The notes: generated by a model from the sequence alone, not told the origin. 64,000 nt of DNA from Megalobrama amblycephala (GCF_018812025.1 NC_063062.1:4045927-4109926); one strand, 5' to 3'. Shown: positions 1 to 13,035, counted from the stretch's first letter. Translations and numbers: made by a program.

Positions 1-739
1 TTGAAAAAGTTAATATCCATTTGTCAGCTTTCCATTGATATACTTGTGTATGTAAGTCATTGCTCTGTTTATTCACTGTATATGTGCATATGAATACTCA
101 AATGAATGCCTGTGAGACACACTGCGGCCAAACTGCCTAAAGGCTCCAGAGAAACCATATACATCCTTCAGAGGAAAACAACAAGACAGTAAAACTACGA
201 TGATGGACTGCAGAGAATGTTAAACAGTTTCGAAAAAACAAACAGTTGAAAATGAAAAAATACATCATCCATGTTTTGTAGATACACTCCGTGTGTGTAT
301 AAAATTACATTTTGTTAGAGCACACAAACAACAGAGCGGACCCCTCCAGACCCCCGTCTCTCCCTCTGAGGTCATTGGGGCTAAAGTAAAGCGATAATTA
401 ATGTAGCTGTTCTAATTTAGTCTGAAACCCTCTGCTTGTATCACCTCAGGTGGATGCTACAGCTTCCATGGCAACACCTGCTCTCTGCAGGTATGTGAGA
501 GCGAGAGAGGACTGGATAAGTGTAGTTATTATGGGGTTGGGTAAATGTGTGTGTGAACATGCATAATTACTATATTGATGTTTTAAGAGACTGTTTTTCC
601 CTTTATTGGTCGATGTGTAGGCCTCTGTCCATGTTACAGCAGGGACGTGATGTGATTTTGTATCTCACAATAGAAGCAAGCAATGAATGCAGTATATACA
701 GTGTTTAAGTTGACAAGTCTTTATCTTCAATTTTGAGTG

Positions 740-1640
740 TTATTCACTAAGTTTCTTCTGCTCACCAAGGCTGCATTTATTTGATTAAAAATACTGTAAA
801 AACAGCAATATAGTGAAATATTATTACAATTTTTACAGTTTTCTGTTAATATATTGTAAAATGTCATTTATTCCTGTAATGCAAAGCTGAATTTTCAGCA
901 TCATTACTCAAGTCTACAGTATATTTTGATCCAAAGTTGCAAATTTAAATTATGCACAAAACAGGTTCAGAAAGGCAGAATAAACACTGTCATGTTATCT
1001 TGCGTTCGGATGCTGGTGTTTGTGAACACAATCACGTGAGACGCTTCTGGGAGGGAATTAAACCAAATCATTCTGGTGACAGACTTTGGGTCAGGCTTCT
1101 CAAGCCTGTTGAGGCAAAGTCATGGGAGTTTTTTGTTGTGCACCAAGGGATTTATTCGGTAAATGTGTTTCCATCGTAGTTTTTTTTTATCGGCTCAAAA
1201 ATGTATCCGCCTCAATTGAAAACATACATTTTTTATGCACATTTTTAGAATTTATGCGCATCTTGGTGTTTCCAGCCAGCGTTATTTTATGCAGTATCCC
1301 AAAATGCGCTTAAAAATATGTGGATGGAAACATAGCTAGTGTCACATGATCCTTCGGAAATCATTCTAATATGCTGATTTGGTGCTCAAGAAAGTATTTC
1401 TTATTATTATCAATGCTGAAATAAGATTTTGATGCTTATTATGTTTGTCATGATACATTTTCTTCCAGGATTCCTTAATAGATAAAAAGTTCAAAATAAC
1501 AGCATTTATTTTAAATAGAATGTGTAAAATGATTTACAGTCACTTTTGATCAATTTAAATTGCTAAATAAAAGTATGAATTTCTTTCAGAACTAACCTCA
1601 AACTTTTGAACATTACTGTATCAATTGTTTCATCATTTAA
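740..1640. repeat. dispersed MITE-like repeat split by a later insertion
   Basis: 760-918 and 1341-1615 are the two halves of a repeat family that also occurs at 19985-20400, 30000-30512, 46530-46900 and 50155-51020. Its marks are 'accaaggctgcatttatttg', 'gctgaattttcagcatcatt' and 'gtgtcacatgatccttc'. Between the halves lie about 420 bp of unrelated sequence (919-1340) that must have inserted later. Stretch 1-740 shows nothing else recognisable. Confidence 0.65.
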
Positions 1641-2545
1641 AACATAAAAATAAATGTTTAGTGAAATGTTTTGCTTGGAAGGTGTGCTTGTTCTATTATC
1701 ATTTAAAAAAATGCCACTTGATTTGATATTTGTTATCTAAAACAATGATATTTATACATTTTTATGTGTGGCTTATTTGTCCAGATACTTAAGTGTGCCC
1801 ATTGTAAATCTTGTAAATTGTCAATGTACTTGAGTAACTTTAATATGTTAACTGGGGTTGTGTTTGGGGAAGAACGAGTGATAGAAAGAGAAGCATGATG
1901 GAAGGTTATGTCAGAACATTATGTATAATAATGAGTGACTGATAGAGAGAGAAAGAGAGGGAAATTCCTCTCAGAGGGCTTGGAGTTCTTCCTGTTGGAG
2001 TGCGTTGTGTTTGTACAGGCTGTCTCAGTCGGGATATCCTCCTGTACCCCCATCTGTGGGACAACATTTGAGTTTTGCAAATCATAAGTTCATACCTTTT
2101 TTCTTTCATTTTTGTTGTGCATGTATATGTACTATAGTATATCATATATATCTGTGTGTATTTCATAACATTTGAAGTGCTGCTTAAGTGGGGTCCAAAA
2201 CACTGAGACCACATGGTATATGGTAATTAAAATTTGATTTAAACCTGGAAATTTTATGACATAAATTGAATAAGAAATGTTTATTAAGCAGCATTATTTA
2301 TATAGGTCACTAATCAAATCAGTACATTTCAACATTGATCATATCCTTTGTACAGATGGTCATTTCAGCTCAATATGGTCTTTGGATCATCAAAAATGAT
2401 GCTGGAGATGATGATCATCAGGTTTGACACAAACTTGAATTCATTCAGTCGAGTGCTGCTGTCATTAAATTAAAAGACTCAAATCAAATACTAAGACGTT
2501 TTTCAAACTTTCCACTCAAATTGTAATGATGATTAATAAAAGAAA

Positions 2546-2790
2546 ATGAGAAAAATGCCTTTTCAGAGGTCTTTCAGAGACTTTAGGACCTCAATTTATT
2601 ATTTTGACAGTCATTCAAGAGCAAGATGGACAAAGAGAGTGAGAGTAAAAGAGAGAGTGAGAGAGAGTGTGAGGCCAATGAGTTTAAAGATGAATGCAAG
2701 TTGGTATATAGATGTTTATGGATGGATGGACAGATATTTAGAGGGGAGAGAGAGGTTGAGTGAGCGAGAACATAAAGGGCTATTTAACAA
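2546..2790. repeat. purine-rich GA/GAGT low-complexity tract
   Basis: Imperfect repeats of gagagtgagagtaaaagag type, roughly 2632-2680 and 2745-2770. No coding content recognised. Confidence 0.5.
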
Positions 2791-2856
2791 AAGGGGTTAG
2801 ATGGAAATAGAAGGCTTGTTCTGAATAGCACACTTACTGTTGCTCTATATATTGTA

Positions 2857-3811
2857 CAGTGGGTACGGAAAATATTCAGACCCCCTTCAATTTTTCACTC
2901 TTTGTTATATTGCAGCCATTTGCTAAAATCATTTAAGTTCATTTTTTTTCCTCAATGTACACACAGCACCCCATATTGACAGAAAAACACAGAATTGTTG
3001 ACATTTTTGCAGATTTATTAAAAAAGAAAAACTGAAATATCACATGGTCCTAAGTATTCAGACCCTTTGCTCAGTATTTAGTAGAAGCACTCCTGAGCAC
3101 TCAGGACCTCAGACTGGGCCGAAGTCAGACTGGTTGACTTTCTACAACTTTCTCCCATCTCTGGAGCTCAGCCACAGTGATCTTTGAGTTCTTCTTTACC
3201 TCTCTCACCAAGGCTCTTCTCCCCCGACAGCTCAGTTTGGCTGGACGGCCAGCTCTAGGAAGGGTTCTGGTCGTCCCAAACATCTTCCATTGAAGGATTA
3301 TGGAGGCCACTGTGCTTTTAGGAACCTTGAGTGCAGCAGAAATGTTTTTGTAACCTTGGCCAGATCTGTGCCTTGCCACAATTCTGTCTCTGAGCTCTTC
3401 AGGCAGTTCCTTTGACCTCATGATTCTCATTTGCTCTGACATGCACTGTGAGCTGTAAGGTCTTATATAGACAGGTGTGTGGCTTTCCTAATCAAGTGCA
3501 ATCAAACACAGCTGGACTCAAATGAAGGTGTAGAACCATCTCAAGGATGATCAGAAGAAATGGACAGCACCTGAGTTAAATATATGAGTGTCACAGCAAA
3601 GGGTCTGAATACTTAGGACCATGTGATATTTCAGTTTTTCCTTTTTAATAAATCTGCAAAAATGTCAACAATTCTGTGTTTTTCTGTCAATATGGGGCGC
3701 TGTGTGTACATTAATGAGGAAAAAAATGAACGTAAATGATTTTAGCAAATGGCTGCAATATAACAAAGAGTGAAAAATTTAAGGGGGTCTGAATACTTTC
3801 CGTACCCACTG
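2857..3811 (-). mobile_element. Tc1-like transposon, internally deleted
   Basis: 955 bp flanked by TA on both sides (2855-2856 and 3812-3813). The ends are near-identical inverted repeats of about 210 bp, beginning CAGTGGGTACGGAAA. The only coding left is the N-terminal part of a transposase at 3442-3125 (minus): MSEQMRIMRSKELPEELRDR, then GYKNISAALKVPKSTVASI, the bipartite Tc1 DNA-binding region including the GRPAKLS hinge. The DDE catalytic part is gone, so the copy could move only with transposase supplied elsewhere. Confidence 0.9.
3125..3442 (-). pseudogene. Tc1 transposase fragment (DNA-binding region only)
   Basis: 105 codons: paired-like helix-turn-helix (residues about 9-55) and second HTH (about 70-95), ending after AELQRWEK where the sequence jumps towards the right inverted repeat. 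A normal Tc1 transposase is about 340 residues with a DD34E triad, which is absent here. Confidence 0.85.
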
Positions 3812-4029
3812 TATGTCCAAAACTGCTACTTTTCAGGAAATGTAAAAAACACTGTATTTTTTAAATAATTAAACACTGTGTTGTAAAAGGTGATATTGGG
3901 GCTTTATATATGGTCAGGCAATTGCATGTATTTGCAATTATACTATTAACATTTTACCAAAATCAAGCTTAATTGAAGTTCTGTCTTCTATAGAACATTT
4001 TAGGGGGCATTTCATTTTATGGATTTATT

Positions 4030-4443
4030 TTAAAGGCACAATATGTAAGATTTTTGGATTAAAATATCCAAAAACCAACAAAACAATGTTATATATTTTT
4101 GTTAACTTGTGTGCTTAGATTATCCCAAATGTTTCTTTAAAAGAAAATATCTCCCTTTGCACTGAACTTTGAGCGTCGTAACTTTGCAGATGTTGTTTAT
4201 GCTCAAACAGCCACATTACACACTAACTAAAGTTAAAAAAATGAAATCATAATCAACCACCCCTTTAATACATTAGCTCATCCATGATCACGATCTCTCG
4301 TCAGATTGCTTTCCATCGACTGTAGAGGTAAATACAACAACTCCCATGATTCCATTATTTTTCACAGCATCATTAAGCTACACCTTTGTTATTGTTTTGA
4401 AAAAGAGACCTCTAGCTGAGAAACGTACATACTGTGCCTTTAA
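4030..4443. mobile_element. TTAA-flanked non-autonomous element
   Basis: 414 bp bounded by TTAA at 4030-4033 and 4440-4443; termini AGGCACAATATGTAAG and the inverse of AGGCACAGTATGTACG. The internal part 4135-4270 is shared with the right ends of the elements at 6047-6866 and 48190-48874. TTAA duplication suggests Kolobok or piggyBac mobilisation (inference). Confidence 0.7.
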
Positions 4444-6046
4444 CTGAACACCCTAGCAATCAAATTGCAACATGATAAAGAAAAAAAACACATTTAGAGC
4501 ACCTTGGCAATTGCATATCAATTGCACATATCTTGCACAAGCTTAAAATTGTTGCTCATATTTATTCATTCTATATAGTTGCACTACTTGAAACTGCATG
4601 ATCATGTTGTGTGTAAAAGATTGATCATCCATCTCTCGGCTGATAATGTCTTACATAATTCACTTTAGCGATAGACACAGGCTTCTTATGTCTGGAGATC
4701 GAACTCTACACAGTTCCAGACTAAAAAAGTCTTCATCCTTGTCTTAACCCCCCACTATTCACTGATTCTAATCTCAGACAAACGTCTTCATTAAATGCTA
4801 CTGAATGGATGATAGATTGCAGATGTGCTGCTGCTATATAAATTCAGAGAAACGGATTAGAAGAGCCTGTTGCTATATTGAAAAGGTCCGGCAAGTTTCG
4901 AAGTGTTGCTATTCCGAGGAGCCGGATGCAGTGAAATACAGTGCTAGCTCATTATGTATTCACTGCAGTGCAATTGTGCCTCTTTTTCCCTTAAGTGTGA
5001 ATAGAGCTCTTTCATATGCAGGCATCCAAGCGTATTAGACTGTCAAACAGCTCTGTTGCTAAAGGCTTTTGGAGATAACAAACACAACATCCCATTTAGG
5101 CATGAAATTAAAGCATATGCATATACTGATCATGTTCTTCCAGAGGGAGAGATAGGCTCTGCGTATTAAGGTTTTACAAAATACTGTATTTATGTCTGTG
5201 GATTGGCAGCTAGTCATTATCATAGACTGTGATTGTTCATGATGGTTTTTGATGCCATTCTCTAAAATGATTTTCCTGTAGCTTGTCATTTTTTGAGCTG
5301 GGACACAAAGCTTTTAAAGTGTCAGAGGAGACACAATCAGTGCTGAAGTGCCACACACCTGTGCACAGAAACACACACACATCTACTACTATTGTCCCGA
5401 GTGCTAAAATCTGGAGAGTTTTGTCTCGGAGCCTTATCTTATCTGTGCTGTTTACTTCTGGACCTTCCGGCATATGTTTGTGTTTTTGTTAATTTGCTAG
5501 TTTATTTCGTGTATTTTGGGTGTGTGTGATTAGGCATGATTGTGTGAGAAACAGGGCACTGATGATAAACAGGACATGATGTATTTGTGTGTGTTTTGTA
5601 ATGGGACCGTCTTTGGTCTTGTTTCGACGGTTCCCACAGGTCTCAAGAATACTGCATGAGCAAAGAGATAATTATAGCTTTCTGTCATAGTTAAAGCCTC
5701 AAAAGCTTTAAGTAAATTAATGTGTTAAATAATGCTTAACTCATAACTGTGTATGTTAGCGATAGTTCGTATGAGCACACACTGTATATTAGAAACACGC
5801 TCAAGTGGATTAAAAGGTAATATCACATCTAATCCTGCTAAATGAAAAAAAAATTAAATAAGTAATATATGCAATCCATTTTTCAAAGCTTGTTTTTTCT
5901 TGAAGATATGGTTTAATTTTAATAGAAATGTTTAAATTAAACTAAAGAACATATTTGATGAGATCTACATTAAAAAAGTACCAAAAATTCCATGGTACTG
6001 CCATGTTTTTTTGTTTTGTTTTGTTTTTTTACAAAAATTTATTTTT

Positions 6047-6866
6047 TTAAAGGGGAGCTATTATGCCCCTTTGGTTTCCACAGAATGTGTCTGTGAAGTT
6101 TCAGCTCAAAATACCCCACAGATCATTTATTATAGCTTGTCAAATTTGCCCCTATTTGGGTGTGAGCAAAAACACAGCATTTTTGTGTGTGTCCCTTTAA
6201 ATGCAAATGAGCTGCTGCTCCCGGCCCGCTTTCCAGAAGAGGGCGGAGCTTTAACAGCTCACGCTTCGGTTGCTCAACAACAACAAAGCTTGAGAATCTC
6301 ACGCAGCCAAAATGAGGATTGTCAGTAACGGTGTTCAGCCTTACATTGTTCAAACCGGAGTCGACACTGATGGAGAGACTCAGGAAGAAGTTACAACTTT
6401 TAGACGTTTCTGAATGGTTAGTGGATAAATTTATGTAGTTGCTGTGGAGTTGATTCAATTCATCCACTAGCATGTGCCGTCATGTTAATCTTTTGTGCAA
6501 ATCCAGTGTTGAATTGACCCTCGTTTGTGAAGCAGTCCGGCGTAAAATGACGGCATGATACCAACACTCTACTACAACAACTCTTCCTCTTCTCTAAAGC
6601 AGACCAACATGGCCTTTGTTGTGTGTTCTCTGGGGCGGGGTTTATGTAAATTTTAGAGTTTGTGATGTCACCAACCCGGGAAGAAGCTCGTTGTAGTCCC
6701 TACCAGCCATTTGTTGTAGTCCTTAAAAAGCAATTTCTGTAAAAGAAAATATCTCCCTTTGCATTGAACTTTGAGCGTCATAACTTTACAGATGATGTTT
6801 GTGCTCAAACAGCAACATTACACACTAATGTTAAAAAAGTGAAATCATAATCAAGGACCCGTTTAA
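6047..6866. mobile_element. TTAA-flanked non-autonomous element
   Basis: 820 bp with TTAA at 6047-6050 and 6863-6866. The left part (tgtgtctgtgaagtttcagc, then 'tttgcccctatttgggtgtg') is shared with 49211-49590 and, more distantly, 23150-24108. The right 130 bp match 4135-4270. The two ends are poor inverted repeats, so it may be a chimera of two families. Confidence 0.6.
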
Positions 6867-8041
6867 AAATTTACTTAGCAAATAAAAGTTAGTTCTCTAA
6901 TTTGCTTGTCTTTATAATACTAAATTATAAATATTTTTCTCAATTTTCATTTTTTTTTATTTGTGTCCTTCACAAGGGAATCATCATATTTAGGGGTCTC
7001 AGGCATCAAAAAGGTTACAAACCTTTGGTTTTCGCCATGATAGTAAAATGCTACTATACATTCTTTGAAGTACCTTTGACTTTTTTTTATCTTAGGATAT
7101 GAATTATGCAATTTTTAAAACTTTTACTGAATTTGATATTATTCTTGTTTAAATCTGCTTTCTTAAGTCTGATGATTGAAAATCATGACATTGAATGTAA
7201 TTGACTCTACCAACTCAGTACTGTTGTGTAAAATAATCCATTGTTTAATAATGTGCTCAAAAGAGATAACATTAAGTTCTTGTCAAAACACTTTCTGGCT
7301 GTTTTGATGATTAGTGATTCATGACTCATTAATCACAACATGAGGACGTAAAACTTGCATCACAGATGAATTAGCTAGAACGGAAACGACAGCAGTTGAT
7401 CTGAAGCCAGAGGTGTGGTGAAGCAGGGAAACAGTGATTTAGCAGATTTCTGAACTTGACCTGTGACAGGAGACTCTCGTACACCCTTCCTGCACGTGTG
7501 TGATTCACTCACCTGTGTGTTTGTGTGTCTGACCTTGGCACTGCCACGGGCCGTTCTCTGTGCTGATGCAGCCTGATAGAGAGAGAATAGAGGAAAGGAG
7601 GAATAGGAGATAAAGATCTGGGGACTGGCCAGCGCTGATGTAATGGGTGTGTGTTAGTGTGGTTTTGTTTTAGAGAGCTTCACTTCCTAACCTCTCTGTA
7701 CTTATGCCTCATCTCTTCCGCCAGGATGTCCCAGAGCCAAAACACAGACTGTGAGCTGAGAATATCAGCGGCTCCCTAAACCCACCCATACACGCAACAG
7801 ACAACAGACATCACACACACTGCGGTACAAACACACAAACACGATGGGCTTAACATGAATCAGCCTACCTTAAGTAAATGTTTATTACATCCAAATGATA
7901 TTTATCAGCATCTTATTTTCCCATCAGCAGTGCAGTTATAAGGACTCGGCACATGTGACTGTATTTTGGAATTGACCAAAATATCACATATAAATTCAGA
8001 GCTCACAAATGAGATGGTTTATTTATAGCAAATCCATGCAT

Positions 8042-8885
8042 TTAAAGGGATAGTTAATAATAATAATAAAAAAAGTAATTATTTACTCACCCTCATGTCG
8101 ATCTAAAGCTGTAAGGTTTTTTTTTTCTTTTTTTCTGTGAAACACAAAAGAACACATTTTGAAAAATGTCTCGGTTTTGTTTTGTCATGAGTAAAGGATG
8201 ATAGAATTTTCTATAATAATTTTTATTTTATTATTTTATATTCTGCTTTCAAATGACATTAATTGTGACATTGTGAAGAAATATTTTATTTTAACAATTA
8301 ATTTTTTTACAATTTGTACAAAAAACATGCTGTTAACTTATATTTTAATAATTCACTTTAGTATAATGACAATATAAATGGTAATTATTTAATTTAGTAT
8401 AAGTTGTCTATATCATCACATAAAAAAATAGTTTTGTCACACAGCATGCATGTGTATTTTATAAATGAAAATATATAGCTGATTTTATATATTACTAAGG
8501 GGGTCCTTCACAAGGGGGGTGATCATATTTGAGAGTCCCGGTCATCAAGTTTAAAAACCCCTGGTTTAACATACAATTTATACAAAAGTCCATTCTGCCT
8601 GTTTTATAAATAAATCCCACTGACTCCACCTCGTTAGTACTAATTTTTAAGAGTATATTTGCTCAAAAGAGATAACATTAAGTTCTATTGTGTAATAATG
8701 TCTAATTTGTGTCAAATGAAAAAAGCATCAAATAGACATTACAAAAAGTAGCTTTAGAAAGAAATATTTGGCCTATATTTGATTCAACATCGAATTTATT
8801 GCACTTAACCTTTTAGGCTACAAAGGCCATGAGGATGAGTAAATGATGACAGAATTTTCATTTTTCAGTGAACTATACTTTTAAT
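8042..8885. repeat. 'TTAAAGGGATAGTT' family element
   Basis: Left end 'aaagggatagtt...actcaccctcatgtcg', right end its inverse 'gatgagtaaatgatgacaga...aactatacttttaa'. Same family as the repeats at 20751, 24104-25540 and 40887-42558. The interior 8200-8800 is AT-rich and unrecognised. 7100-8040 shows no gene or clear repeat. Confidence 0.5.
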
Positions 8886-9261
8886 GGGTTATTTATTAAG
8901 ATGGAATATGAAATTATTATTTTTTTTAATTATACTCTAAATAAGAAACTAAAACTGCCAGTAGGTGGCGGTAAATGTCTAAATGAGTAAGTCATTGAGT
9001 CATTCATTCATTCTGTTCATTCAAATGGTTGATTCATTCAGGAATTAAGGAAATGGCGCTCTTTATGAATGAGTCATTGAATCATTGGTTCACCCGATTC
9101 GTTCAAAACACAAATTCATTTGGAAACACCTTACATGATATGATACATGAGACAAAAACGTATACAGGGCTTTTTTGCCCTGACATCTTGAATTTTAGGG
9201 TCATTCTAGGCTGCATTCTATAGGCTCCATCATGCGGTGAGTTGTTGCCCTACTTCATGTT

Positions 9262-9405
9262 CACACCTTTGGGAAGAATTGGAATGAGATTGCGGGGTGA
9301 ATTCAGGTTGATTTGGACACTTTTCCCCTGGTCATCTCGATGACAAAAAGTGTCCCAATCAACCTGATTTCACCCATTCCAATTCTTCCCAAAGGTGTTG
9401 GATTG
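9262..9405. repeat. inverted duplication (hairpin) at end of Tc1 fossil
   Basis: acacctttgggaagaattgg at 9262 is inverted at 9386-9405, and the arms (about 65 bp each, with mismatches) meet around 9332-9340. The right arm is the end of the transposase fossil that follows, so its terminus was copied in inverse orientation. Confidence 0.75.
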
Positions 9406-10090
9406 GATTGAGGTCAGGACTCTGTGTGGGCCAGTCAAGGAATAGAAAAGGCCCTTCCCCAAACTGTTCCCACAAAGTTGGAAGCATTGCATTGTCCAAA
9501 ATATCTTGGTATGCTGTAGCATTAAGATTTCCCTTCACTGGCAGTAAGGAGCCTATAGCCCAACCACTGAAAAACAGACCATTATCCCTCCTCCACCAAA
9601 CTTTATAGTTCACACAATGCAGTCAGGCAGATAACATTCTCCTGGCATCCACCAAACCCAGACTCACCCATCAGACTGCCCAACAGAGAAGCTTGATTCG
9701 TCACTCCACAAAACATATTTCCACTGCTCCAGAGTCCTTTACTCCACTCCATCCAACGCTTAGCATTGTACTTGGTGATGTCAAGCTTTCATGCAGCTGC
9801 TCAGCCATGGAAACCCATTCCATGAAGCTCCCGCCGCACAGTTTTTCTGCTGATATTAATGCCTGTGGAAGTTTGGAACCCTCCATTTATTTATGCAATC
9901 AGCAGAATGTTGGCGACTTTTACGCAACATGCGTCTCAGCACTCAGTGACCTCACTCTGCGGCTGAGTTGCTGCTGTTCCTAACTGTTTCCACTTTCTAA
10001 TAATACCACTTACAGCTGACCCTGGATTATTTAGCAGGGAAGAAATTTCATGAACTGACTTATTGCAAAGATGGCGTAGGGAGAGTTAGT
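9359..10090 (-). pseudogene. Tc1-like DD34E transposase fossil
   Basis: Minus-strand fragments spell a Tc1 transposase in order: 'CNKSVHEISSLLNNPGSAV' (near 10060), ISAEKLCGGSFMEW..GFHG-like (near 9830), LWSDESSFS-like (near 9700), then VPVKGNLNATAYQDILDNAM, LPTLWEQFGEGPFLF and DWPTQSPDLNPIQHLWEELE (9613-9370). The first three need frame changes. About 25 codons between FLF and DWP, containing the second catalytic Asp (QHD region), are deleted. Clearly dead. Confidence 0.8.
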
Positions 10091-10724
10091 ATGTTTCTGA
10101 TAATGGCAGTCTGGGATTTGAGGCTGTTTGTTCTAATTCGGAGCTGGATATCTATCTAAGACTTGTTTATGTGTGTGTATGAGGGTGTCAAACACAGTTT
10201 GAGTGCTCTGGGTTATCTCATTGCAGGAGGCTGAGAGAGGGCTCCGGGGCCTGAGAGGGGACCACTGTAGGTGGACATTTTTGTTTGTGTGTCTGAGAAA
10301 TTAGCCTTTGTTCTGGTTGTTTATTTAAGGGTGTGGGTGCTGTGAATGTTTCAAGCTTGTTAGGGCTCTGAGGGCATGCTGTGTGTGTGTGAATGGAAAA
10401 GAAAGAGTATAACGCTGGTTGTTATTTTTGAGTGTGCTGTTGTGGAGAGCAATTGTGGAAGGCTATAACTCATCTGAGTGAGCAAGAGTGTGTGTGTGTG
10501 TGTGCTTTTACAACACAAATCATCTCTGGATTTATAAAGTGCAAATGTGGTTTCATCTCAGTGCTGCCTTTGTCTCTGAAGGGGCCATTAAGGATGTAAA
10601 ACATGTCTGTTTACATTGTGTAATGACTGTTAGCTTATTATATGAAACATTTATTAGACGCTTAGCGTTAGCTAACACATACCTGTCATATTGCTGTCCA
10701 AGAGGAAATCTGAGATTAAGGGCC

Positions 10725-11070
10725 CACACAGTCAGCGCAATGCGACGGCAGGCACGACGCAAGTGTTTTTTTTGCTAGTTTGCTAGTTTTTTGCTAGTGC
10801 GTCCACGTTGTTTACATAGCAAATGCACTCGTGTCCATCTGTTCACCTATGGGCGTGCTGGTCTAAAACGAGGTGTGTTCAGGTGCATTGTTGGCGTGTT
10901 GCTATTTTGAGGCAACTGAAAATTACTGCACCATTGACTTCAGACCAGGTTTTTGTTGATCAATGGTGCAGTCATTTTCAGTTGCCTCAGTATTTTTTTG
11001 TTATTTAAAGGGTGCATTAGTAATATGCACCTATAGGCGGGTGCACTACACGAGTACACTCTGCTTGTTA
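10725..11070. repeat. foldback MITE with internal hairpin
   Basis: 10893-10930 (ttttgaggcaactgaaaatt, then 'actgcaccattga') is inverted at 10958-10993, forming a hairpin with a loop of about 28 nt. The surrounding sequence (tgttcaggtgcattgttggc) belongs to a repeat I recognise from cyprinid genomes. 11070-12770 has no recognised gene or element. Confidence 0.6.
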
Positions 11071-12769
11071 CACACACACACATGGACGTGCAGCAGCACA
11101 CTGATACGAGTGTGTTTTAGAGAGTGGGCTACACAATAATTAGCCACCTTGTGTAAGTTATTTGGAGCAGCATATAAATCTAAGTATGTAAATCTCAATA
11201 TGTTAAACATTCAAATATTCAAAGTAGTGGCAATCAAGCAACTGCCATCGAGATATGCTAATAGATATATGAGTGCTAATTCTTACAATCTGGTGACAAA
11301 AATGTACATAGAAAAGCTTTTATTATTTGAGCTGCGGCAGTTTAAGTCGTTAAGTATTGTGTGCTGTTGAAACAGGAATACATCTGTGAAGCTCAAGCTC
11401 TGTTGTGGGTGTGTGCTTCAGTGCAAGATGCTTTTTCAGCCATTCTTCTTCATCTCAGACAGTCAGTCATTCAATCACTGAATCATCTTCTCTCAACCCT
11501 TAACACCACTTTTATCAAGCTCCCTCACTCCTGCCAATCGTCATGTCTTCTCCTCCGTCCCTCACTTCTCTCCTCGGGTGGGCACTTATGAGACAGGCGT
11601 GACTGCACATCCACACTGCCTTTTAGAGTTTCGTTACCCAGAATGCTGCAGCTGTGTCATTTGCATGGCAGGGTTTGGACCTCTCACTGGAGAACGAAAG
11701 TGTGGCTTTGAATTATTCATTTAGAAGAACAGAGAGGATGAAGGAAATTGTCCTCTTCTCTTTTTTTCGTTCTCCCTGTCTGTCTTTTTCTACTTGTTGA
11801 TGCTCTCATGAGTTTGTCAGCCCCCTCTTTAAATCACATTGTGATGTTATGGCCGCATGTTCAATGGTGTTTGAAGTACTCTATTTGTTTAAGTACTCAT
11901 TGTCTGGGGATGATGGGTACTGTATTTAGTGACTGCAGACAGGCTTGGTCTCAGTGCTACTACTGCAAATCAATAGTGACATTCCTCTGTTTTCAGGGTT
12001 TTCTGTTGTTGTTTTCAGTGTCACCATCTGTTCCCCCATAGGACTTTAGAGATATATAAAGAAAAAAGAGCTCAAACCATGAGATCCAATAGCAAATTTT
12101 AGCCTAGTACAAATGAAGAGCACATCACAAACAATTTCACATCTGTATTGTATTAGTGGTGCTTGCTACAGCATTTATATTGCTTATACTTTAAACAAAC
12201 ACCTAACCCTTGTAAAAACCCTTTAGAATACTTTTATTATTACAGAAATAATATACTTTAAAAGTTCAACTATTTTTAACCCACTTTATATTGTTACAGT
12301 GTTGATAGTATATGTACATGAGCAATGTTTACTCTTTCTCCATGTTACCTGGATTGAGAAATTCACGTTTATTTGTTAGAAAATATAGTAAAATGGTTGG
12401 TTGCGGCATTTTCTCTGTATTTATGATTCTTTATCCACTGCCTACAATGCACTGGATCCATCCCTCACTCGTGCTAAACGTTTACTCTTTGAATTCTTGC
12501 TTCCGGGAACAATGCAAGTTGGCACCATTAAAAGTTTGCTAAGAAGTATTTCCTACTAAAGCAAGGTGGTATTTGACTCTGGTAAGTGTATCCATAGCAG
12601 ACTGTGGGAGGGGCCTTGGACGGCAACATGCCCAGTGCATTATGGGTGTTAAAGTTTTCCTACCTATTTGGCAAAATGGTAGAAAACAGCCCTTTTTCTC
12701 TATTTTCTCTAGTCAGGTAGCACCGATTTACTTTCTACAGTATAGGCAGCCAAGTTTTACTAAAATCCA

Positions 12770-12815
12770 ATGCAGGTTGGGTGGATTGGACATGCCAAAT
12801 TGGCTGTAGGTGTGA

Positions 12816-12899
<84 letters not shown>

Positions 12900-13035
12900 G
12901 TCCCAAGCCATGTAATGGGGAGGGTTGGGGAAAGACCTGGCAATCTACCATGGAAAAAGCATTGCCAAGAAAATTCATGGACAGTCTCTTGCGTATGGCG
13001 AGAGATGGCCATTGAATCACCAAGAGTTGGATACG
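12770..13035 (+). mobile_element. 3' tail of an RTE/BovB-like retroposon, interrupted by a GT microsatellite
   Basis: 12900-13035 contains 'catggaaaaagcattgccaa', 'attcatggacag' and 'caccaagagttggatacgac' followed by 'tgaaatg', an order that resembles the 3' ends of RTE-type LINEs (the ruminant BovB tail ends 'cgcaaagagtcggacacgac' then tga). A GATA repeat follows directly, as expected for RTE simple-repeat tails. Family by inference. Confidence 0.45.
12818..12897. repeat. (GT)n microsatellite
   Basis: About 80 bp of TG repeat with two TA interruptions. Confidence 0.95.

Noticed and set aside
450..490. Possible 41-nt ligand exon reading GCYSFHGNTCSLQ between ctcag and gtatgt, reminiscent of GPCSFG..GGNTFNLK in the Jagged MNNL domain
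   Set aside because: Its phases would leave the FSFAWP part of the domain missing, and the 13617 exon needs a preceding exon that ends at the Trp-Pro equivalent. In JAG1 this part is not a separate exon. The likeness is probably chance; the true preceding exon should lie left of the window.
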